64,000 nt of DNA from Chelativorans sp. J32 (lineage in GTDB: Bacteria; Pseudomonadota; Alphaproteobacteria; Rhizobiales; Rhizobiaceae), in contig NZ_JAEQ01000003.1 in assembly GCF_000518985.1 (NCBI RefSeq), positions 62,001 through 126,000 of the forward strand, read 5' to 3'. Below are positions 15,841-25,260 of the stretch, piece after piece. Positions within the stretch are counted from its first letter, which is position 1. Each line of letters opens with the position of its first letter. Both the position numbers and the translations under genes were made by a program. The notes beneath the pieces were generated by a model that saw nothing but the letters and a program-made list of their open reading frames with translations, was not told the origin of the DNA and made no database searches.

Positions 15841-16365
15841 ATGACCGCAAGATCTTTGGCGGCGCTCGCCGCATTCTGCCTTCTTGGAACGGCTGTTCTG
15901 GCCGATACGCAGGAAGGTCCGACCGATCCTCAGATCGCTCACATCGCTTATACGGCAGGTCTTATCGATATCGACGCGGCCAAGCTCGCAGTGGAGAAAT
16001 CGAAGACCAAGGAGGTCGTCGACTTCGCGAAGGACATGATCCGCGACCATGAGGCGGTCAACAAGCAGGCGCTCGCGTTGGTCAAGAAACTCAATGTCAC
16101 GCCCGAAGACAATGACACGAGCAAGACACTGACCAAGGCAGCTGCAGACAAGAAGACCGAGCTCTCCGGACTCGAAGGCGCTGCTTTCGACAAAGCCTAT
16201 ATCGATAACGAGGTCGCCTATCACAAGCAGGTGAATGAGGCGCTCAAGACGCAACTGATCCCTGCCGCCGACAATGCCGAACTGAAGAGCCTGCTCGAAA
16301 CCGGTCTGAAGCTCTTCGCAGGCCATCAGGCTCATGCGGAGCACGTTGCCGCCGATCTGAAGTAG
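15841..16365 (+). CDS. DUF4142 periplasmic protein
   Basis: The 174-residue protein starts at the ATG preceded by GAGAGGAAG. It has a signal peptide (to about residue 20, LGTAVLADT) and a helical DUF4142 domain. The latter is a ferritin-like bundle recognisable by VVDFAKDMIRDHEAVNKQAL, FDKAYIDNEVAYHKQV and a closing AGHQAHAEHV. Conserved histidines could bind metal, but the family has no established activity. It is the first gene behind the second sigma-dependent promoter, followed two bases later by the cupredoxin gene, so it probably serves in an envelope stress response. Confidence 0.85.
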   Translation: MTARSLAALAAFCLLGTAVLADTQEGPTDPQIAHIAYTAGLIDIDAAKLAVEKSKTKEVVDFAKDMIRDHEAVNKQALALVKKLNVTPEDNDTSKTLTKAAADKKTELSGLEGAAFDKAYIDNEVAYHKQVNEALKTQLIPAADNAELKSLLETGLKLFAGHQAHAEHVAADLK

Positions 16366-16366
16366 G

Positions 16367-16696
16367 ATGCGGATTATGTCCATCGTGTACCGCCGATGGG
16401 TTTTCGTGGCATTGGGCCTGCTCCTGGGCGGGGGGCAGGCTCAAGCGGACGCGATCCGGGTCACCATCGACCAGCTTGTATTCTCACCCGACATCATCAC
16501 AGCCAAGGTTGGCGATACGATCGAATGGATCAACAAGGATCCGATCGACCATACGGCGACGGTAAAGGGAGATTGGGAGGTGATGATACCCGCGGGCCAA
16601 ACGGTGATCCAGCCCCTTGAAAAGGCCGAAGCGGTGGACTTCTATTGCCGCTTCCATCCCAACATGATGGGCAGGATCATCGTCGAGGAAAAATAG
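16367..16696 (+). CDS. Cupredoxin (amicyanin/pseudoazurin-like blue copper protein)
   Basis: A 109-residue secreted protein with a signal peptide ending near QAQADA and a single plastocyanin fold. The type-1 copper ligands are visible: His62 (DHTATV), Cys94, His97 and Met100 in FYCRFHPNM. It lies directly after the DUF4142 gene and shares its ECF promoter. It may carry electrons or bind copper in the periplasm. Starts at 16367 and 16376 are both possible. Confidence 0.85.
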   Translation: MRIMSIVYRRWVFVALGLLLGGGQAQADAIRVTIDQLVFSPDIITAKVGDTIEWINKDPIDHTATVKGDWEVMIPAGQTVIQPLEKAEAVDFYCRFHPNMMGRIIVEEK

Positions 16697-16705
16697 GCCT
16701 TGGCA

Positions 16706-17692
16706 TTATTCCGGACTAGACAGCGAGCGTTTGGGCAACGTTCCAAGCAGGCGAGCACCGAAAAGGTTGAGGCAAAGCCCGGCTATAACCAGGCCGGAAG
16801 CGGCGAGCTTCCAGCCTTGAAGCGGCTCGCGCAGCACGATCGTCGATCCTAGAAATCCAAACACAGGCACCAGCAACGTGAACGGCGCAACGGTGTTGAC
16901 CGGATAGCGCCCCAGCAGGCCGCTCCAAACGGCGTAGCCGAAAAGGGTGGAGAGATACACGATATAGGCGATGGACCCGGCTGAGATCCAGTCGAGGCCG
17001 ATGAAGGAGTTCAGCAACTCCCGGCCTTCCAGCATCAAGCTCACGACGAACAGGGGCGGCAGCGCAAACAGGCTTCCCCATACGACGAGCCCTATCATGT
17101 TGACGCTGCCCGAGTGCTGCGAAATGCGTTTGGAAGCCACGTTTCCTCCGCCCCAGGAGGCCGCCGCGGCCACCAACAAAACAAGGCCGATCGCCGTCAC
17201 GTCTCCGCCGATATGGGCCGCCACCAACGCGACCCCGGAAAACGCAAGCAGCGCTCCGCCGAGTTGCCAAGACGTGGGTTTTTCCTCCAGCACCAATACG
17301 GAAAGCGCGATGGTAAAGAAGACCTGGAGTTGCAGGATGAGGGAGGACAGGCCAGCGCTCATGCCGAGCTTCATTCCGGTGAAAAGAAAGCCGAACTGCA
17401 TGGCGAAGATGAGCAGGCCGTAGATCGCGACCAGTCGCAGCGGAACTTTCGGCCGCTCGACGAAGAAGACCCAGGGAAAGGCGGCGAGGAAAAAACGCGC
17501 AACACCGAGCCCCAGCGGGGAGACCTGCCTGAGGCCGAGCTTGATGACGGCGAAATTGACGCCCCAGATGAACACGACGGTGAGGGCCAGAAGCAGGTCG
17601 CGCAGCCGCATTGGAAATCTTTCGAGCAAATCCATCTTGCGCCCGAGCAGGGTTCGAGAGGCGGGCCGTGGGTCGGGCATAACCGTTGCCAC
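16706..17692 (-). CDS. EamA/DMT-family transporter
   Basis: The 328-residue protein has ten membrane helices as two EamA repeats (LLALTVVFIWGVNFAVIKLG and GLVLLVAAAASWGGGNVAS open the halves). EamA proteins export metabolites such as cysteine pathway intermediates; the substrate here is unknown. The frame opens at a GTG (17692) and has an ATG at 17680; neither has a clear ribosome site. A same-length frame overlapping it is arginine-rich and not protein-like. It lies downstream of hppD on the same strand with a stem-loop between them. Confidence 0.85.
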   Translation of the reverse strand: MATVMPDPRPASRTLLGRKMDLLERFPMRLRDLLLALTVVFIWGVNFAVIKLGLRQVSPLGLGVARFFLAAFPWVFFVERPKVPLRLVAIYGLLIFAMQFGFLFTGMKLGMSAGLSSLILQLQVFFTIALSVLVLEEKPTSWQLGGALLAFSGVALVAAHIGGDVTAIGLVLLVAAAASWGGGNVASKRISQHSGSVNMIGLVVWGSLFALPPLFVVSLMLEGRELLNSFIGLDWISAGSIAYIVYLSTLFGYAVWSGLLGRYPVNTVAPFTLLVPVFGFLGSTIVLREPLQGWKLAASGLVIAGLCLNLFGARLLGTLPKRSLSSPE

Positions 17693-17801
17693 GGTCCGGC
17701 AAGATAGGCGAATGTCAGATCGGTCTTCTTAAAGCATCGGCGGGCAATGGGAAACGCTGCCTGGGGATGCGTCACGAGTTTCTGCAATGGATTTGTGCGC
17801 A

Positions 17802-17829
17802 GGCTGAGCCCCGCTTGATGGGCTCAGCC
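17802..17829 (-). terminator. Stem-loop downstream of hppD
   Basis: A perfect 10-base-pair stem (GGCTGAGCCC at 17802-17811 with GGGCTCAGCC at 17820-17829) with an 8-base loop lies just past the hppD stop. No T-run follows on the minus strand, so intrinsic termination is uncertain; it may stabilise the 3' end instead. Confidence 0.45.
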
Positions 17830-17847
17830 CCGGTATGACAGCAATGG

Positions 17848-18954
17848 TTATACGGCCGCTTTGAGCACTCCGCGGCGGATCTGGTCTTCCTCGATGGATT
17901 CGAAAAGGGCCCGGAAATTGCCTTCGCCGAAGCCTTCGTCACCCTTTCGTTGGATGAACTCGAAGAAGATCGGGCCGATGACCGTCTTGGAGAAGATCTG
18001 CAGCAGGATCTTCGTCATGCCGCCATTCACCACGCCTTCGCCGTCGATCAGGATGCCGTGCTTCTTCATCCGTTCGATCGGTTCCGAATGCCCGCTAACG
18101 CGTTGGAAGGACATCTCGTAATAGGTTTCCGGCGGGCCGGGCATGAATTGCAGGCCATTATCCGCAAGCCGGTCGGTGGCATCGTAGATGTTCTCCGTGC
18201 CCACCGCGATGTGCTGGATGCCTTCGCCCTTATACTTCTTCAGGTACTCGACGATCTGGCTCGTCTCGTCCTTAGATTCGTTGAGCGGGATACGGATCTT
18301 GCCGCAGGGGCTGGTGATGGCGCGGCTGACGAGGCCGGTGATGCGGCCGTCTATGTCGAAATAGTGGATCTGCTTGAAGCCGAAGAGCTCGCGGTAAAAG
18401 GCCCACCATTTGTCCATATTGCCGCGATAGACGTTGTGCGTGAGGTGGTCGAGATAATAGAAGCCGACGCCTTCCGGCTTGGGGTTGCGTTCGCCCAGCC
18501 ACTCGAACTCAGCGTCATAGGCAGAGCCCTTCTCGCCATAGCGATCGATGAAATAGAGCAGCGACCCACCGATGCCGACGATTGCCGGCACATCCAGCGT
18601 CTTGTCATTGCCTTGATATGGCTCGGCACCCTTTGACACGGCATAGTCGAAGGCATGTTTTGCATCCACCACGCGCCAGGCCATAGAGGGCGCGCAGGGC
18701 CCATGCTCTTCCACGAACCGGGAAGCGTGGGAGCCAGGCTCCGCGTTCACGATGTAATTGATATCGCCCTGGCGCCAGACGGTGATGTCCCTGGTCCCGT
18801 GCTTGGCGACCGGCGCGAAGCCCATGCGGTTGAAAAGCTCGGCGAGTTTTTCCGGTTCCGGATGCGCGAATTCCACAAACTCGAAACCGTCCGTGCCTGC
18901 CGGATTTTCCGGGCTGATGGTGGCCGGCGGCGCATCATGCGGGAAGGGTCCCAT
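17848..18954 (-). CDS. hppD: 4-hydroxyphenylpyruvate dioxygenase
   Basis: This Fe(II) enzyme converts 4-hydroxyphenylpyruvate to homogentisate, the entry step of tyrosine breakdown. The 368-residue product starts at the ATG after AGGAGGAGACC. The facial triad reads His170 (DHLTHNV), His248 (GIQHIAVGT) and Glu332 (FFEFIQRKGDEGFGEGNF), in the conserved C-terminal half. It is divergent from an Lrp-type regulator 112 bases away, and the remaining homogentisate genes follow at 20-23 kb. Confidence 0.95.
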   Translation of the reverse strand: MGPFPHDAPPATISPENPAGTDGFEFVEFAHPEPEKLAELFNRMGFAPVAKHGTRDITVWRQGDINYIVNAEPGSHASRFVEEHGPCAPSMAWRVVDAKHAFDYAVSKGAEPYQGNDKTLDVPAIVGIGGSLLYFIDRYGEKGSAYDAEFEWLGERNPKPEGVGFYYLDHLTHNVYRGNMDKWWAFYRELFGFKQIHYFDIDGRITGLVSRAITSPCGKIRIPLNESKDETSQIVEYLKKYKGEGIQHIAVGTENIYDATDRLADNGLQFMPGPPETYYEMSFQRVSGHSEPIERMKKHGILIDGEGVVNGGMTKILLQIFSKTVIGPIFFEFIQRKGDEGFGEGNFRALFESIEEDQIRRGVLKAAV

Positions 18955-19066
18955 GGTCTCCTCCTGTCTCATCCTCGTTGCCGTGATTTTAGCGGAACCG
19001 AGGCGCAGGGAGCTTGCATTCATAGGCTTTGAAGGTCTATTTTTGCACGATCCATGTGAGGCTGTC

Positions 19067-19543
19067 ATGAAATCCGCTCAATCCGTGCATCTTGACAAGG
19101 CCGACCGCAAAATCCTGTCTCTCCTTCAGGAAGACGCTCGCCTCACCAACAACGACCTGTCGGAGCGAGTGAACCTCTCCGCATCGCAATGTTCCAGACG
19201 CCGGCAGAAGCTGGAAGAGGAGGGTGTGATAAAGGCCTATAGGGCGATCCTCGATCGGGACCGGTTGGGCCATTCCCTCGTGAACATGATCACCGTCACT
19301 CTTGCCACGCACAATCGGGACAATGCCCGCCGCTTCGCGGAACTCGTGTCTCGGTTGCCGGAGGTTCAAGAGGCTCACGCGCTCACCGGCGAGATGGACT
19401 ACATCCTGAAGGTGGTCACACCCGACCTGAAATCCCTGTCCGATTTCGTCAACGAGGTCCTATTGCCTCACGAATCGGTGCAGCACGTGAAGACGGCGAT
19501 CGTGTTGCAGACACTGAAGGAGCATAGCGGGCTGCCGCTCTGA
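19067..19543 (+). CDS. Lrp/AsnC-family transcriptional regulator
   Basis: The 158-residue product has an N-terminal helix-turn-helix (KADRKILSLLQEDARLTNND, then SASQCSRRRQKLEEEGVI) and a C-terminal RAM ligand domain (ALTGEMDYILKVVTPDLKSL, LPHESVQHVKTAIVLQ). The start ATG at 19067 has GAGG upstream; the open frame continues further 5' but only as a shadow of hppD. Being divergent from hppD, it probably controls that gene in response to an aromatic amino acid. Confidence 0.88.
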   Translation: MKSAQSVHLDKADRKILSLLQEDARLTNNDLSERVNLSASQCSRRRQKLEEEGVIKAYRAILDRDRLGHSLVNMITVTLATHNRDNARRFAELVSRLPEVQEAHALTGEMDYILKVVTPDLKSLSDFVNEVLLPHESVQHVKTAIVLQTLKEHSGLPL

Positions 19544-19546
19544 GGA

Positions 19547-20011
19547 CTACGGTCGCCGTTCGGAAAGTCCCGCCGCCCGTTCCAGAAGGGTGAGCGCTTG
19601 AAGAATACCTTGCTTCTCCTGTGTACTGAGGTCATCGAGAAACCGGCTTTCAAATACCCGGGCGATCGGCAGGAGATCCCGATAGGCCTTTATCCCCGAC
19701 GGCGTGAGGCTGAGATGCTCAAGACGACGGTCGTTCGCATCGGGAGTCCGCTTCAGCCATTTGCGCCGCTCCAGCTCTGCCACCGCCCGGCTCACCTTGG
19801 TCTTGTGCATGGATGAGTGCTGAGCGATCTCCGTGGCGCTCATGACGCTGAACTGACCAAGGGTGGCAAGCGTCCGCCATTCCGGTCGGGTGAGTCCATA
19901 TCTCGCTTTATAATTGGCGGAAAACTTGCGGCTGACCGCTTCGGCAAGCCTGTTCAGCCGGTAAGGCAGAAAGCTTTCGAGCGAGAGGATGTCGTCGTCC
20001 GGCATTGTCAT
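19547..20011 (-). CDS. MarR-family regulator of the homogentisate genes (HmgR-like)
   Basis: The 154-residue winged-helix protein shows the MarR pattern: YGLTRPEWRTLATLGQF, ATEIAQHSSMHKTKVSRAV, then the wing with DRRLEHLSLTPSGI. It is divergent from hmgA with 65 bases between starts, and repeated AGTTACAAA sequences lie in that gap. Two ATGs (20011 and 20005) are possible and neither has a clear ribosome site. By position it is likely the repressor of hmgA and the downstream hydrolase. Its 3' end is three bases from the convergent Lrp gene. Confidence 0.8.
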   Translation of the reverse strand: MTMPDDDILSLESFLPYRLNRLAEAVSRKFSANYKARYGLTRPEWRTLATLGQFSVMSATEIAQHSSMHKTKVSRAVAELERRKWLKRTPDANDRRLEHLSLTPSGIKAYRDLLPIARVFESRFLDDLSTQEKQGILQALTLLERAAGLSERRP

Positions 20012-20019
20012 TATTTGAT

Positions 20020-20043
20020 AGTTACAAAAACAACAGTTACAAA
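20020..20043. promoter_or_regulatory. Direct repeats in the marR-hmgA gap, probable operator
   Basis: AGTTACAAA occurs at 20020-20028 and again at 20035-20043, 15 bases apart. The first copy also pairs as TTTG-ATAGTTA-CAAA. The AT-rich block sits between the divergent starts, where a repressor would control both. Confidence 0.45.
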
Positions 20044-20076
20044 TGAAACGAACTCGCGTCAACATGGAGGAACGCC

Positions 20077-21390
20077 ATGGGCCTCTCCTACATGCCCGGC
20101 TTCGGGAACGATTTTGAGACCGAAACGCTGCCTGGATCATTGCCGCAAGGCCGGAACTCGCCGCAGCGCCCTGTCTACGGCCTTTATGCCGAGCAATTCT
20201 CCGGCTCACCCTTCACCGCGCCACGCGGCATCAACGAGCGCTCCTGGCTTTACCGGATCAGGCCAAGCGTGAAGCATACGGGCCGTTTCAGGTCGACGGA
20301 GTACCCATTCTGGAAATCGGCGCCCAATATCGGCGATCACGAGCTACCGCTTGGCCAGCTGCGCTGGAATCCGGTACCGATCCCCAACGAACGCATCGAT
20401 TTCCTCTCCGGCATCCGCACCATGACGACAGCCGGCGATGTCTTCACGCAAGCTGGCATGGCCGCCCATGTCTATGTGGCCACCTCGAACATGACCAATG
20501 ATCATTTCTTCAACGCCGACGGCGAGATGCTCGTCGTGCCACAGCTTGGCGGCCTCCGCCTCCTCACGGAAATGGGCATCATCGAAATAAGACCGGGAGA
20601 AATCGCGGTTCTGCCCCGCGGCCTGGTGTTCAGGGTCGAGCTTATGGAGGATCACGCCCGCGGTTACATCTGCGAAAACTACGGCGCGAAGTTCACTCTG
20701 CCGGATCGGGGACCGATCGGCGCAAACTGCCTGGCCAACCCGCGCGATTTCAAGACGCCCTGCGCCTGGTTCGAGGATCGGGACGAACCCTGCCGGCTGA
20801 TCGCAAAATGGTGCGGAAAGTTCTTTGCAACCGAAATCGATCATTCCCCGCTGGACGTGGTCGCCTGGCATGGCAATTACGCGCCATACAAATACGATCT
20901 CTCGACCTATTCGCCGGTCGGCTCGATCCTCTTCGACCATCCGGATCCATCGATCTTCACGGTCCTCACGGCGCCCTCTGGCGAGGAGGGGACAGCCAAT
21001 GTGGACTTCGTCATCTTTCCGCCGCGCTGGCAGGTGGCGGAAAACACTTTTCGACCGCCCTGGTACCACCGCAATATCATGAGCGAGTTCATGGGGCTGA
21101 TCGAGGGCAAGTATGACGCCAAGGAAGAAGGCTTCGTGCCGGGAGGCATCAGCCTGCACAATATGATGCTGGCGCACGGTCCGGATGCGGACGGCTATGA
21201 GAAAGCTTCGAGAACCGAACTCAAGCCGATGAAGCTCGAAAGCACCATGGCCTTCATGTTCGAGACACGCTACCCGCAGATGCTCACGCGTTTTGCCGCC
21301 GAAAGCGAAGTGCGGCAGGACAATTACATCGATTGCTGGAGCGGTCTGAAAAAGCGCTTCAATGGCACGCCGGAAGGCGACTGGAGCTAA
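20077..21390 (+). CDS. hmgA: Homogentisate 1,2-dioxygenase
   Basis: The enzyme opens the homogentisate ring to maleylacetoacetate with Fe(II) and oxygen. The 437 residues show family landmarks: [12 protein letters not shown] at the start, RWNPVPIP, and the iron-site region [15 protein letters not shown] followed by [27 protein letters not shown] sits six bases before the ATG. The next gene starts one base after its stop, so the two form an operon controlled from the MarR-side gap. Confidence 0.96.
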   Translation: MGLSYMPGFGNDFETETLPGSLPQGRNSPQRPVYGLYAEQFSGSPFTAPRGINERSWLYRIRPSVKHTGRFRSTEYPFWKSAPNIGDHELPLGQLRWNPVPIPNERIDFLSGIRTMTTAGDVFTQAGMAAHVYVATSNMTNDHFFNADGEMLVVPQLGGLRLLTEMGIIEIRPGEIAVLPRGLVFRVELMEDHARGYICENYGAKFTLPDRGPIGANCLANPRDFKTPCAWFEDRDEPCRLIAKWCGKFFATEIDHSPLDVVAWHGNYAPYKYDLSTYSPVGSILFDHPDPSIFTVLTAPSGEEGTANVDFVIFPPRWQVAENTFRPPWYHRNIMSEFMGLIEGKYDAKEEGFVPGGISLHNMMLAHGPDADGYEKASRTELKPMKLESTMAFMFETRYPQMLTRFAAESEVRQDNYIDCWSGLKKRFNGTPEGDWS

Positions 21391-21391
21391 C

Positions 21392-22408
21392 ATGAAGCTT
21401 GCCACACTCAGAAACGGCTCTCGCGACGGCAGGCTTGTGGTCGTCTCGCGCGATCTGACACGCTGTACGGACGCCTCGTTCCTCGCCCCGACGCTACAGG
21501 CAGCGCTTGATGACTGGCGGCGGATTTCGCCGCATCTGGCGGCGTTGGCGGAAACATTGGAGCACGGGGCAGTACCGTCAGAACGCTTTCACGAACACGA
21601 AGCCCTCTCGCCCCTGCCGCGCGCCTATCAATGGGCCGACGGCTCGGCCTATGTGAACCATGTCGAGCTCGTGCGGAAGGCGCGCAATGCGGAAATGCCG
21701 GAAAGCTTCTGGACCGACCCGCTGATCTATCAGGGCGGATCGGATTCCTTCCTCGCCCCGCGCGACCCGATCGCCATGGCCGACGAAGCCTGGGGCATAG
21801 ACATGGAAGCCGAGATCGCCGTCATCATCGACGACGTGCCGATGGGGGGGAGCCGCGAGCAGGCCCAAGAGGCGATCAGGCTCCTCATGCTCGTCAACGA
21901 CGTATCGTTGCGCGGATTGATCCCTGCCGAGCTTGCGAAAGGCTTCGGCTTCTTCCAATCGAAACCATCATCGGCCTTCTCGCCCGTGGCCGTCACGCCT
22001 GATGAGCTTGGCGAGGCATGGGACGGCGGGAAGGTTCATCTGCCCCTCCTAGTCGACCTCAACGGAGAGCGGTTCGGCCGCGCCAATGCGGGAATCGACA
22101 TGACCTTCGATTTCCCGACGCTCATAGCGCATGCGGCGAAAACCCGGCCGCTTTCGGCTGGAACGATCATCGGCTCGGGCACGGTGTCGAACAAGCTCGA
22201 AGGCGGCCCCGGCAAGCCTGTCTCCGAAGGAGGAGCTGGCTATTCCTGCATCGCGGAGGTCCGGATGGTGGAGACCATCACCCGCGGCGAGCCGGCAACG
22301 CCTTTCCTGCGCTTCGGCGATGTCGTCCGCATCGAAATGCGCGACGCGGGCGCCCGGTCGATCTTCGGTGCCATCGAGCAGACCGTCGTCAAATACGAAG
22401 CTGCCTGA
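21392..22408 (+). CDS. Fumarylacetoacetate hydrolase family protein (fumarylacetoacetase)
   Basis: The 338-residue product ends the homogentisate pathway by splitting fumarylacetoacetate to fumarate and acetoacetate. It shows the FAH fold: an N-terminal cap, then FWTDPLIYQGGSD, GIDMEAEIAVIIDDVPMG with the acidic metal ligands, LVNDVSLRG, FQSKPSSAFSP and GTIIGSGTVSN. It is shorter than the eukaryotic-type enzyme (about 420) but matches the bacterial form found in hmgA operons. The start follows the hmgA stop after one base. Confidence 0.88.
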   Translation: MKLATLRNGSRDGRLVVVSRDLTRCTDASFLAPTLQAALDDWRRISPHLAALAETLEHGAVPSERFHEHEALSPLPRAYQWADGSAYVNHVELVRKARNAEMPESFWTDPLIYQGGSDSFLAPRDPIAMADEAWGIDMEAEIAVIIDDVPMGGSREQAQEAIRLLMLVNDVSLRGLIPAELAKGFGFFQSKPSSAFSPVAVTPDELGEAWDGGKVHLPLLVDLNGERFGRANAGIDMTFDFPTLIAHAAKTRPLSAGTIIGSGTVSNKLEGGPGKPVSEGGAGYSCIAEVRMVETITRGEPATPFLRFGDVVRIEMRDAGARSIFGAIEQTVVKYEAA

Positions 22409-22432
22409 GCTGCCCGCTATTCGGCAGGAAAT

Positions 22433-23074
22433 TCACATAGCTCCCGGATCTTTGGGATAGGCCCGCCGGAAGGCTTCCATCCTGCCGCATTCCTCCGCGA
22501 TCGCGCGGATGCGAGGCATATCTATCAGATCCACACCCCAGCGCTTCGCGTTGTAGACCTGGGGTATGAGGCACAGATCGGCCATGGTCACCTTGTCGCC
22601 ATGGCAGAACGTGCCGGTCGCCGGGTGATCGAGCAGCGTCTCGAAGGCCGTCAGTCCTTGGCCGATGAATTTCCGCATCCAGGCAGTGCGGACCTCATCA
22701 CCGCCCGAAGTAAGCGCCAGGATGTGGTTAACGGTCCCGGTGTTGCAGATGGGGTGGATTTCCATTGCAATGGCGTAGGCCAGCATGCGCACCCTTGCGC
22801 GGCCTTCCGGGTCCTCGGGCAGAAGCGGGTGGGCACTGCGCGTCTCGCTCAGATATTCGATGATGGCCAGGGATTGGGTGAGCCGCGTGCCGTCGATATC
22901 GAGGACGGGGACAAGGCCTTGGGGGTTGCGCGCAAGGTGCTCGCCGCCCTTCTGCTCCCCCTTCAAGAGATCCACCGGGACGGCTTCATAGTCGATCCCG
23001 AGGAGGTTTAGCGCGATCCGAACCCGGTAGCTCGCCGAGGAACGCCAATAGTCGTAGAGAACAACCTTGCCCAT
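22433..23074 (-). CDS. maiA: Maleylacetoacetate isomerase (zeta-class GST)
   Basis: The 213-residue protein isomerises maleylacetoacetate to fumarylacetoacetate using glutathione. The zeta-class signature with the catalytic serine is clear (YDYWRSSASYRVRIALN), as are LNPQG-like RNPQGLVPVLD, TQSLAIIEYLSE and the C-terminal GDKVTMADLCLIPQVYNA. It is convergent with the hydrolase gene and not in the hmgA operon, so it has its own promoter in the 227-base gap before asnB. The chosen ATG starts at MGKVV. Confidence 0.93.
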   Translation of the reverse strand: MGKVVLYDYWRSSASYRVRIALNLLGIDYEAVPVDLLKGEQKGGEHLARNPQGLVPVLDIDGTRLTQSLAIIEYLSETRSAHPLLPEDPEGRARVRMLAYAIAMEIHPICNTGTVNHILALTSGGDEVRTAWMRKFIGQGLTAFETLLDHPATGTFCHGDKVTMADLCLIPQVYNAKRWGVDLIDMPRIRAIAEECGRMEAFRRAYPKDPGAM

Positions 23075-23301
23075 GGAGCTGCGATCTCCCTGCCAGGAGC
23101 CTTGTCCTGATGGGCTACACTGTCCGCCTCGTTCCTGGCAAGCTGCCGCTTGGTTGCGCTTGGCCCTTCGGCCGCCGTTAACGTACAATTGAAGTTTTTC
23201 TTTACGATACATTTGCAGCGTGCATGTTATGCGCTATCGGGCAGAGAGGGTTTTGCGAGGCACCAGCCTTCGGCTCGGCTATGAAATAGGGGCGTTTCCG
23301 T

Positions 23302-25248
23302 TTGTGCGGCTTTGGAGGATATTTCGGCGCGGGTGTCGATCCGGCTGACGCCGGGCCGCTGCTCAAGCGCATGGGATCCGCCATCGCGCATCGCGGGCCG
23401 GACGAAAGCGGCATCGCCGTGCTCCACGACGCTGGCCTCTGTCATACGCGTCTCTCCATCGTCGGCCTTGCCGACGGCCAGCAGCCCATGTCGCTCGACG
23501 GCGGCAGGCTCACGATCGCCTTCAATGGCGAAATTTTCAATTATGTCGAGTTGCGCGAGGGGCTGATTGCGCGCGGACATGTTTTCCGCACGTCCAGCGA
23601 TACGGAAGTCATCCTTCATCTCTTTGACGAGAAGGGGCCGGACTGCCTCGCCGACCTCAACGGCGATTTCGCCTTCGCCATCTGGGATGCGCCGCGCCGG
23701 CGCATGTTTATCGCCCGCGACCGCATGGGTGTGCGCCCGCTGTTTCACACGACTGTCGGAAACACGCTTTTCTTCGCCTCCGAGGTCAAGGCGCTCCTGG
23801 AGGTTCCGGGCGTCGAGGCGGAGATGGACCCCATCGCGCTCGACCAAATCTTCACGCTCTGGGCTCCCATTGCGCCACGCACGGCTTTCAAGGGCATCGA
23901 GGAACTCGAGCCCGGGCATATGATGATCGTTGAGGAGGGCGGGCGGACGATCCGCCCTTACTGGTCGCTTTCCTTTCCGGACTCGGGCGAGCCGAGCCGC
24001 CATACGGACGAGCGCGCCGCGGCGGAAGAGCTGCGCGCGCTTCTCACCGACGCCACGCGGCTTCGCATGCGCGCCGACGTGCCGGTCGGTTCCTATCTCT
24101 CCGGCGGGCTCGATTCCTCCGTCATCTCGGCGCTCGCTTCGGGCATGACGCCTGAAACGCTCCGCACCTTCTCGGTCGCCTTCGACAGCGCCGAACATGA
24201 CGAGAGCGCCTTTCAGAACGAGGTCGCCGCTGCGCTCGGCACGCTCCACGCCACCGTGCGTTGCGGCGAGGGCGACATTGCTGCGGTCTTCCCCGACGTG
24301 ATCCGCTTCACTGAGCGGCCGATCCTGCGCACCGCGCCCGCGCCGCTCTTCAAGCTCTCGGCGCTGGTGCGCGAGCGGGGACTGAAGGTGGTGCTTACGG
24401 GCGAGGGGGCCGACGAGGTCTTCGCCGGCTACGATATATTCAAGGAGGCGCGGGTGCGCCGCTTCTGCGCGCGCCAGCCGGGCTCGCGCATCCGCCCGCA
24501 TCTTTTCCGCAAGCTCTATCCCTATCTTCCCGGGCTCAAGCAGCAGTCGGCCGAATATCTCGCCGCCTTCTTCGGCGCAGGCGCGGATTTGCCCGAGGAC
24601 CCACTTTTTTCCCACAAGCCGCGCATCCGCGCGACGGGGGCCGCCAAGCTCTTCTTCTCCGGTGACCTGCGTGAACAGCTTGCCGGTTACGACGCGGCGG
24701 AGGATCTCGCCTCGTGCCTGCCGGAGACCTTCTCCCGCTGGCATCCACTCCATCAGGCTCAGTATCTGGAATCCCGCTTCCTGCTTCCGGGCTACATCCT
24801 GTCAAGCCAGGGCGACCGCATGGCGATGGCGCATGGCATCGAAGGGCGCTTCCCCTTCCTCGACCACCGGCTTGTCGAGTTCGCAGCGACGCTCCCGCCC
24901 GAGATGAAGCTGAAGGGTCTGGTTGAAAAGCACATTCTGCGCGAGGCGACGCGGGACCTTCTGCCGGAAACGATCCTGCGTCGCACCAAGCAGCCCTACC
25001 GCGCGCCCGACAGCCAGTCCTTCCGCGGCGCGGGCGAGAAGGATTATGTGCGCGACGCCATGAGCGTCGAAAAGCTGGCCGCCGGCGGCCTCTTCAACCC
25101 GGCCTCGGTCTCGAAACTCTTCGCCAAGAGCCGGCAGCAGCCGCTCTCCGGCTTCCGCGACAACGCCGCCTTCGTCGGCATCCTCTCGTCCCAGCTCTGG
25201 CTGGAGACCTTCACCGGTTCACGCCGACGCACGGTTAGGGCCGCATAA
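23302..25248 (+). CDS. Asparagine synthase-like glutamine amidotransferase (AsnB family)
   Basis: A 648-residue two-domain enzyme. The N-terminal class II glutaminase needs Cys2 as nucleophile: a TTG start at 23302 places it exactly (M-C-G-F-G-G-Y-F), with HRGPDESG, LSIVGLADGQQPM and FNGEIFNYVEL following. The C-terminal half is an ATP-pyrophosphatase synthetase with SGGLDSSVISAL (near residue 265) and VLTGEGADEVFAGY. Enzymes of this kind amidate carboxylates; in secondary-metabolite or glycan loci they often act on something other than aspartate. The next gene (ACP) starts 12 bases later, then an acyl ligase and a NadE-like enzyme, so a carrier-bound substrate is plausible. Confidence 0.88.
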   Translation: MCGFGGYFGAGVDPADAGPLLKRMGSAIAHRGPDESGIAVLHDAGLCHTRLSIVGLADGQQPMSLDGGRLTIAFNGEIFNYVELREGLIARGHVFRTSSDTEVILHLFDEKGPDCLADLNGDFAFAIWDAPRRRMFIARDRMGVRPLFHTTVGNTLFFASEVKALLEVPGVEAEMDPIALDQIFTLWAPIAPRTAFKGIEELEPGHMMIVEEGGRTIRPYWSLSFPDSGEPSRHTDERAAAEELRALLTDATRLRMRADVPVGSYLSGGLDSSVISALASGMTPETLRTFSVAFDSAEHDESAFQNEVAAALGTLHATVRCGEGDIAAVFPDVIRFTERPILRTAPAPLFKLSALVRERGLKVVLTGEGADEVFAGYDIFKEARVRRFCARQPGSRIRPHLFRKLYPYLPGLKQQSAEYLAAFFGAGADLPEDPLFSHKPRIRATGAAKLFFSGDLREQLAGYDAAEDLASCLPETFSRWHPLHQAQYLESRFLLPGYILSSQGDRMAMAHGIEGRFPFLDHRLVEFAATLPPEMKLKGLVEKHILREATRDLLPETILRRTKQPYRAPDSQSFRGAGEKDYVRDAMSVEKLAAGGLFNPASVSKLFAKSRQQPLSGFRDNAAFVGILSSQLWLETFTGSRRRTVRAA

Positions 25249-25260
25249 CTGGAGATTGGA

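Noticed and set aside
23227-24753. 508-codon minus-strand frame opposite the AsnB-like gene
   Set aside because: Composition is charged and low in hydrophobics, no family is recognisable, and it covers both catalytic domains of a real gene.
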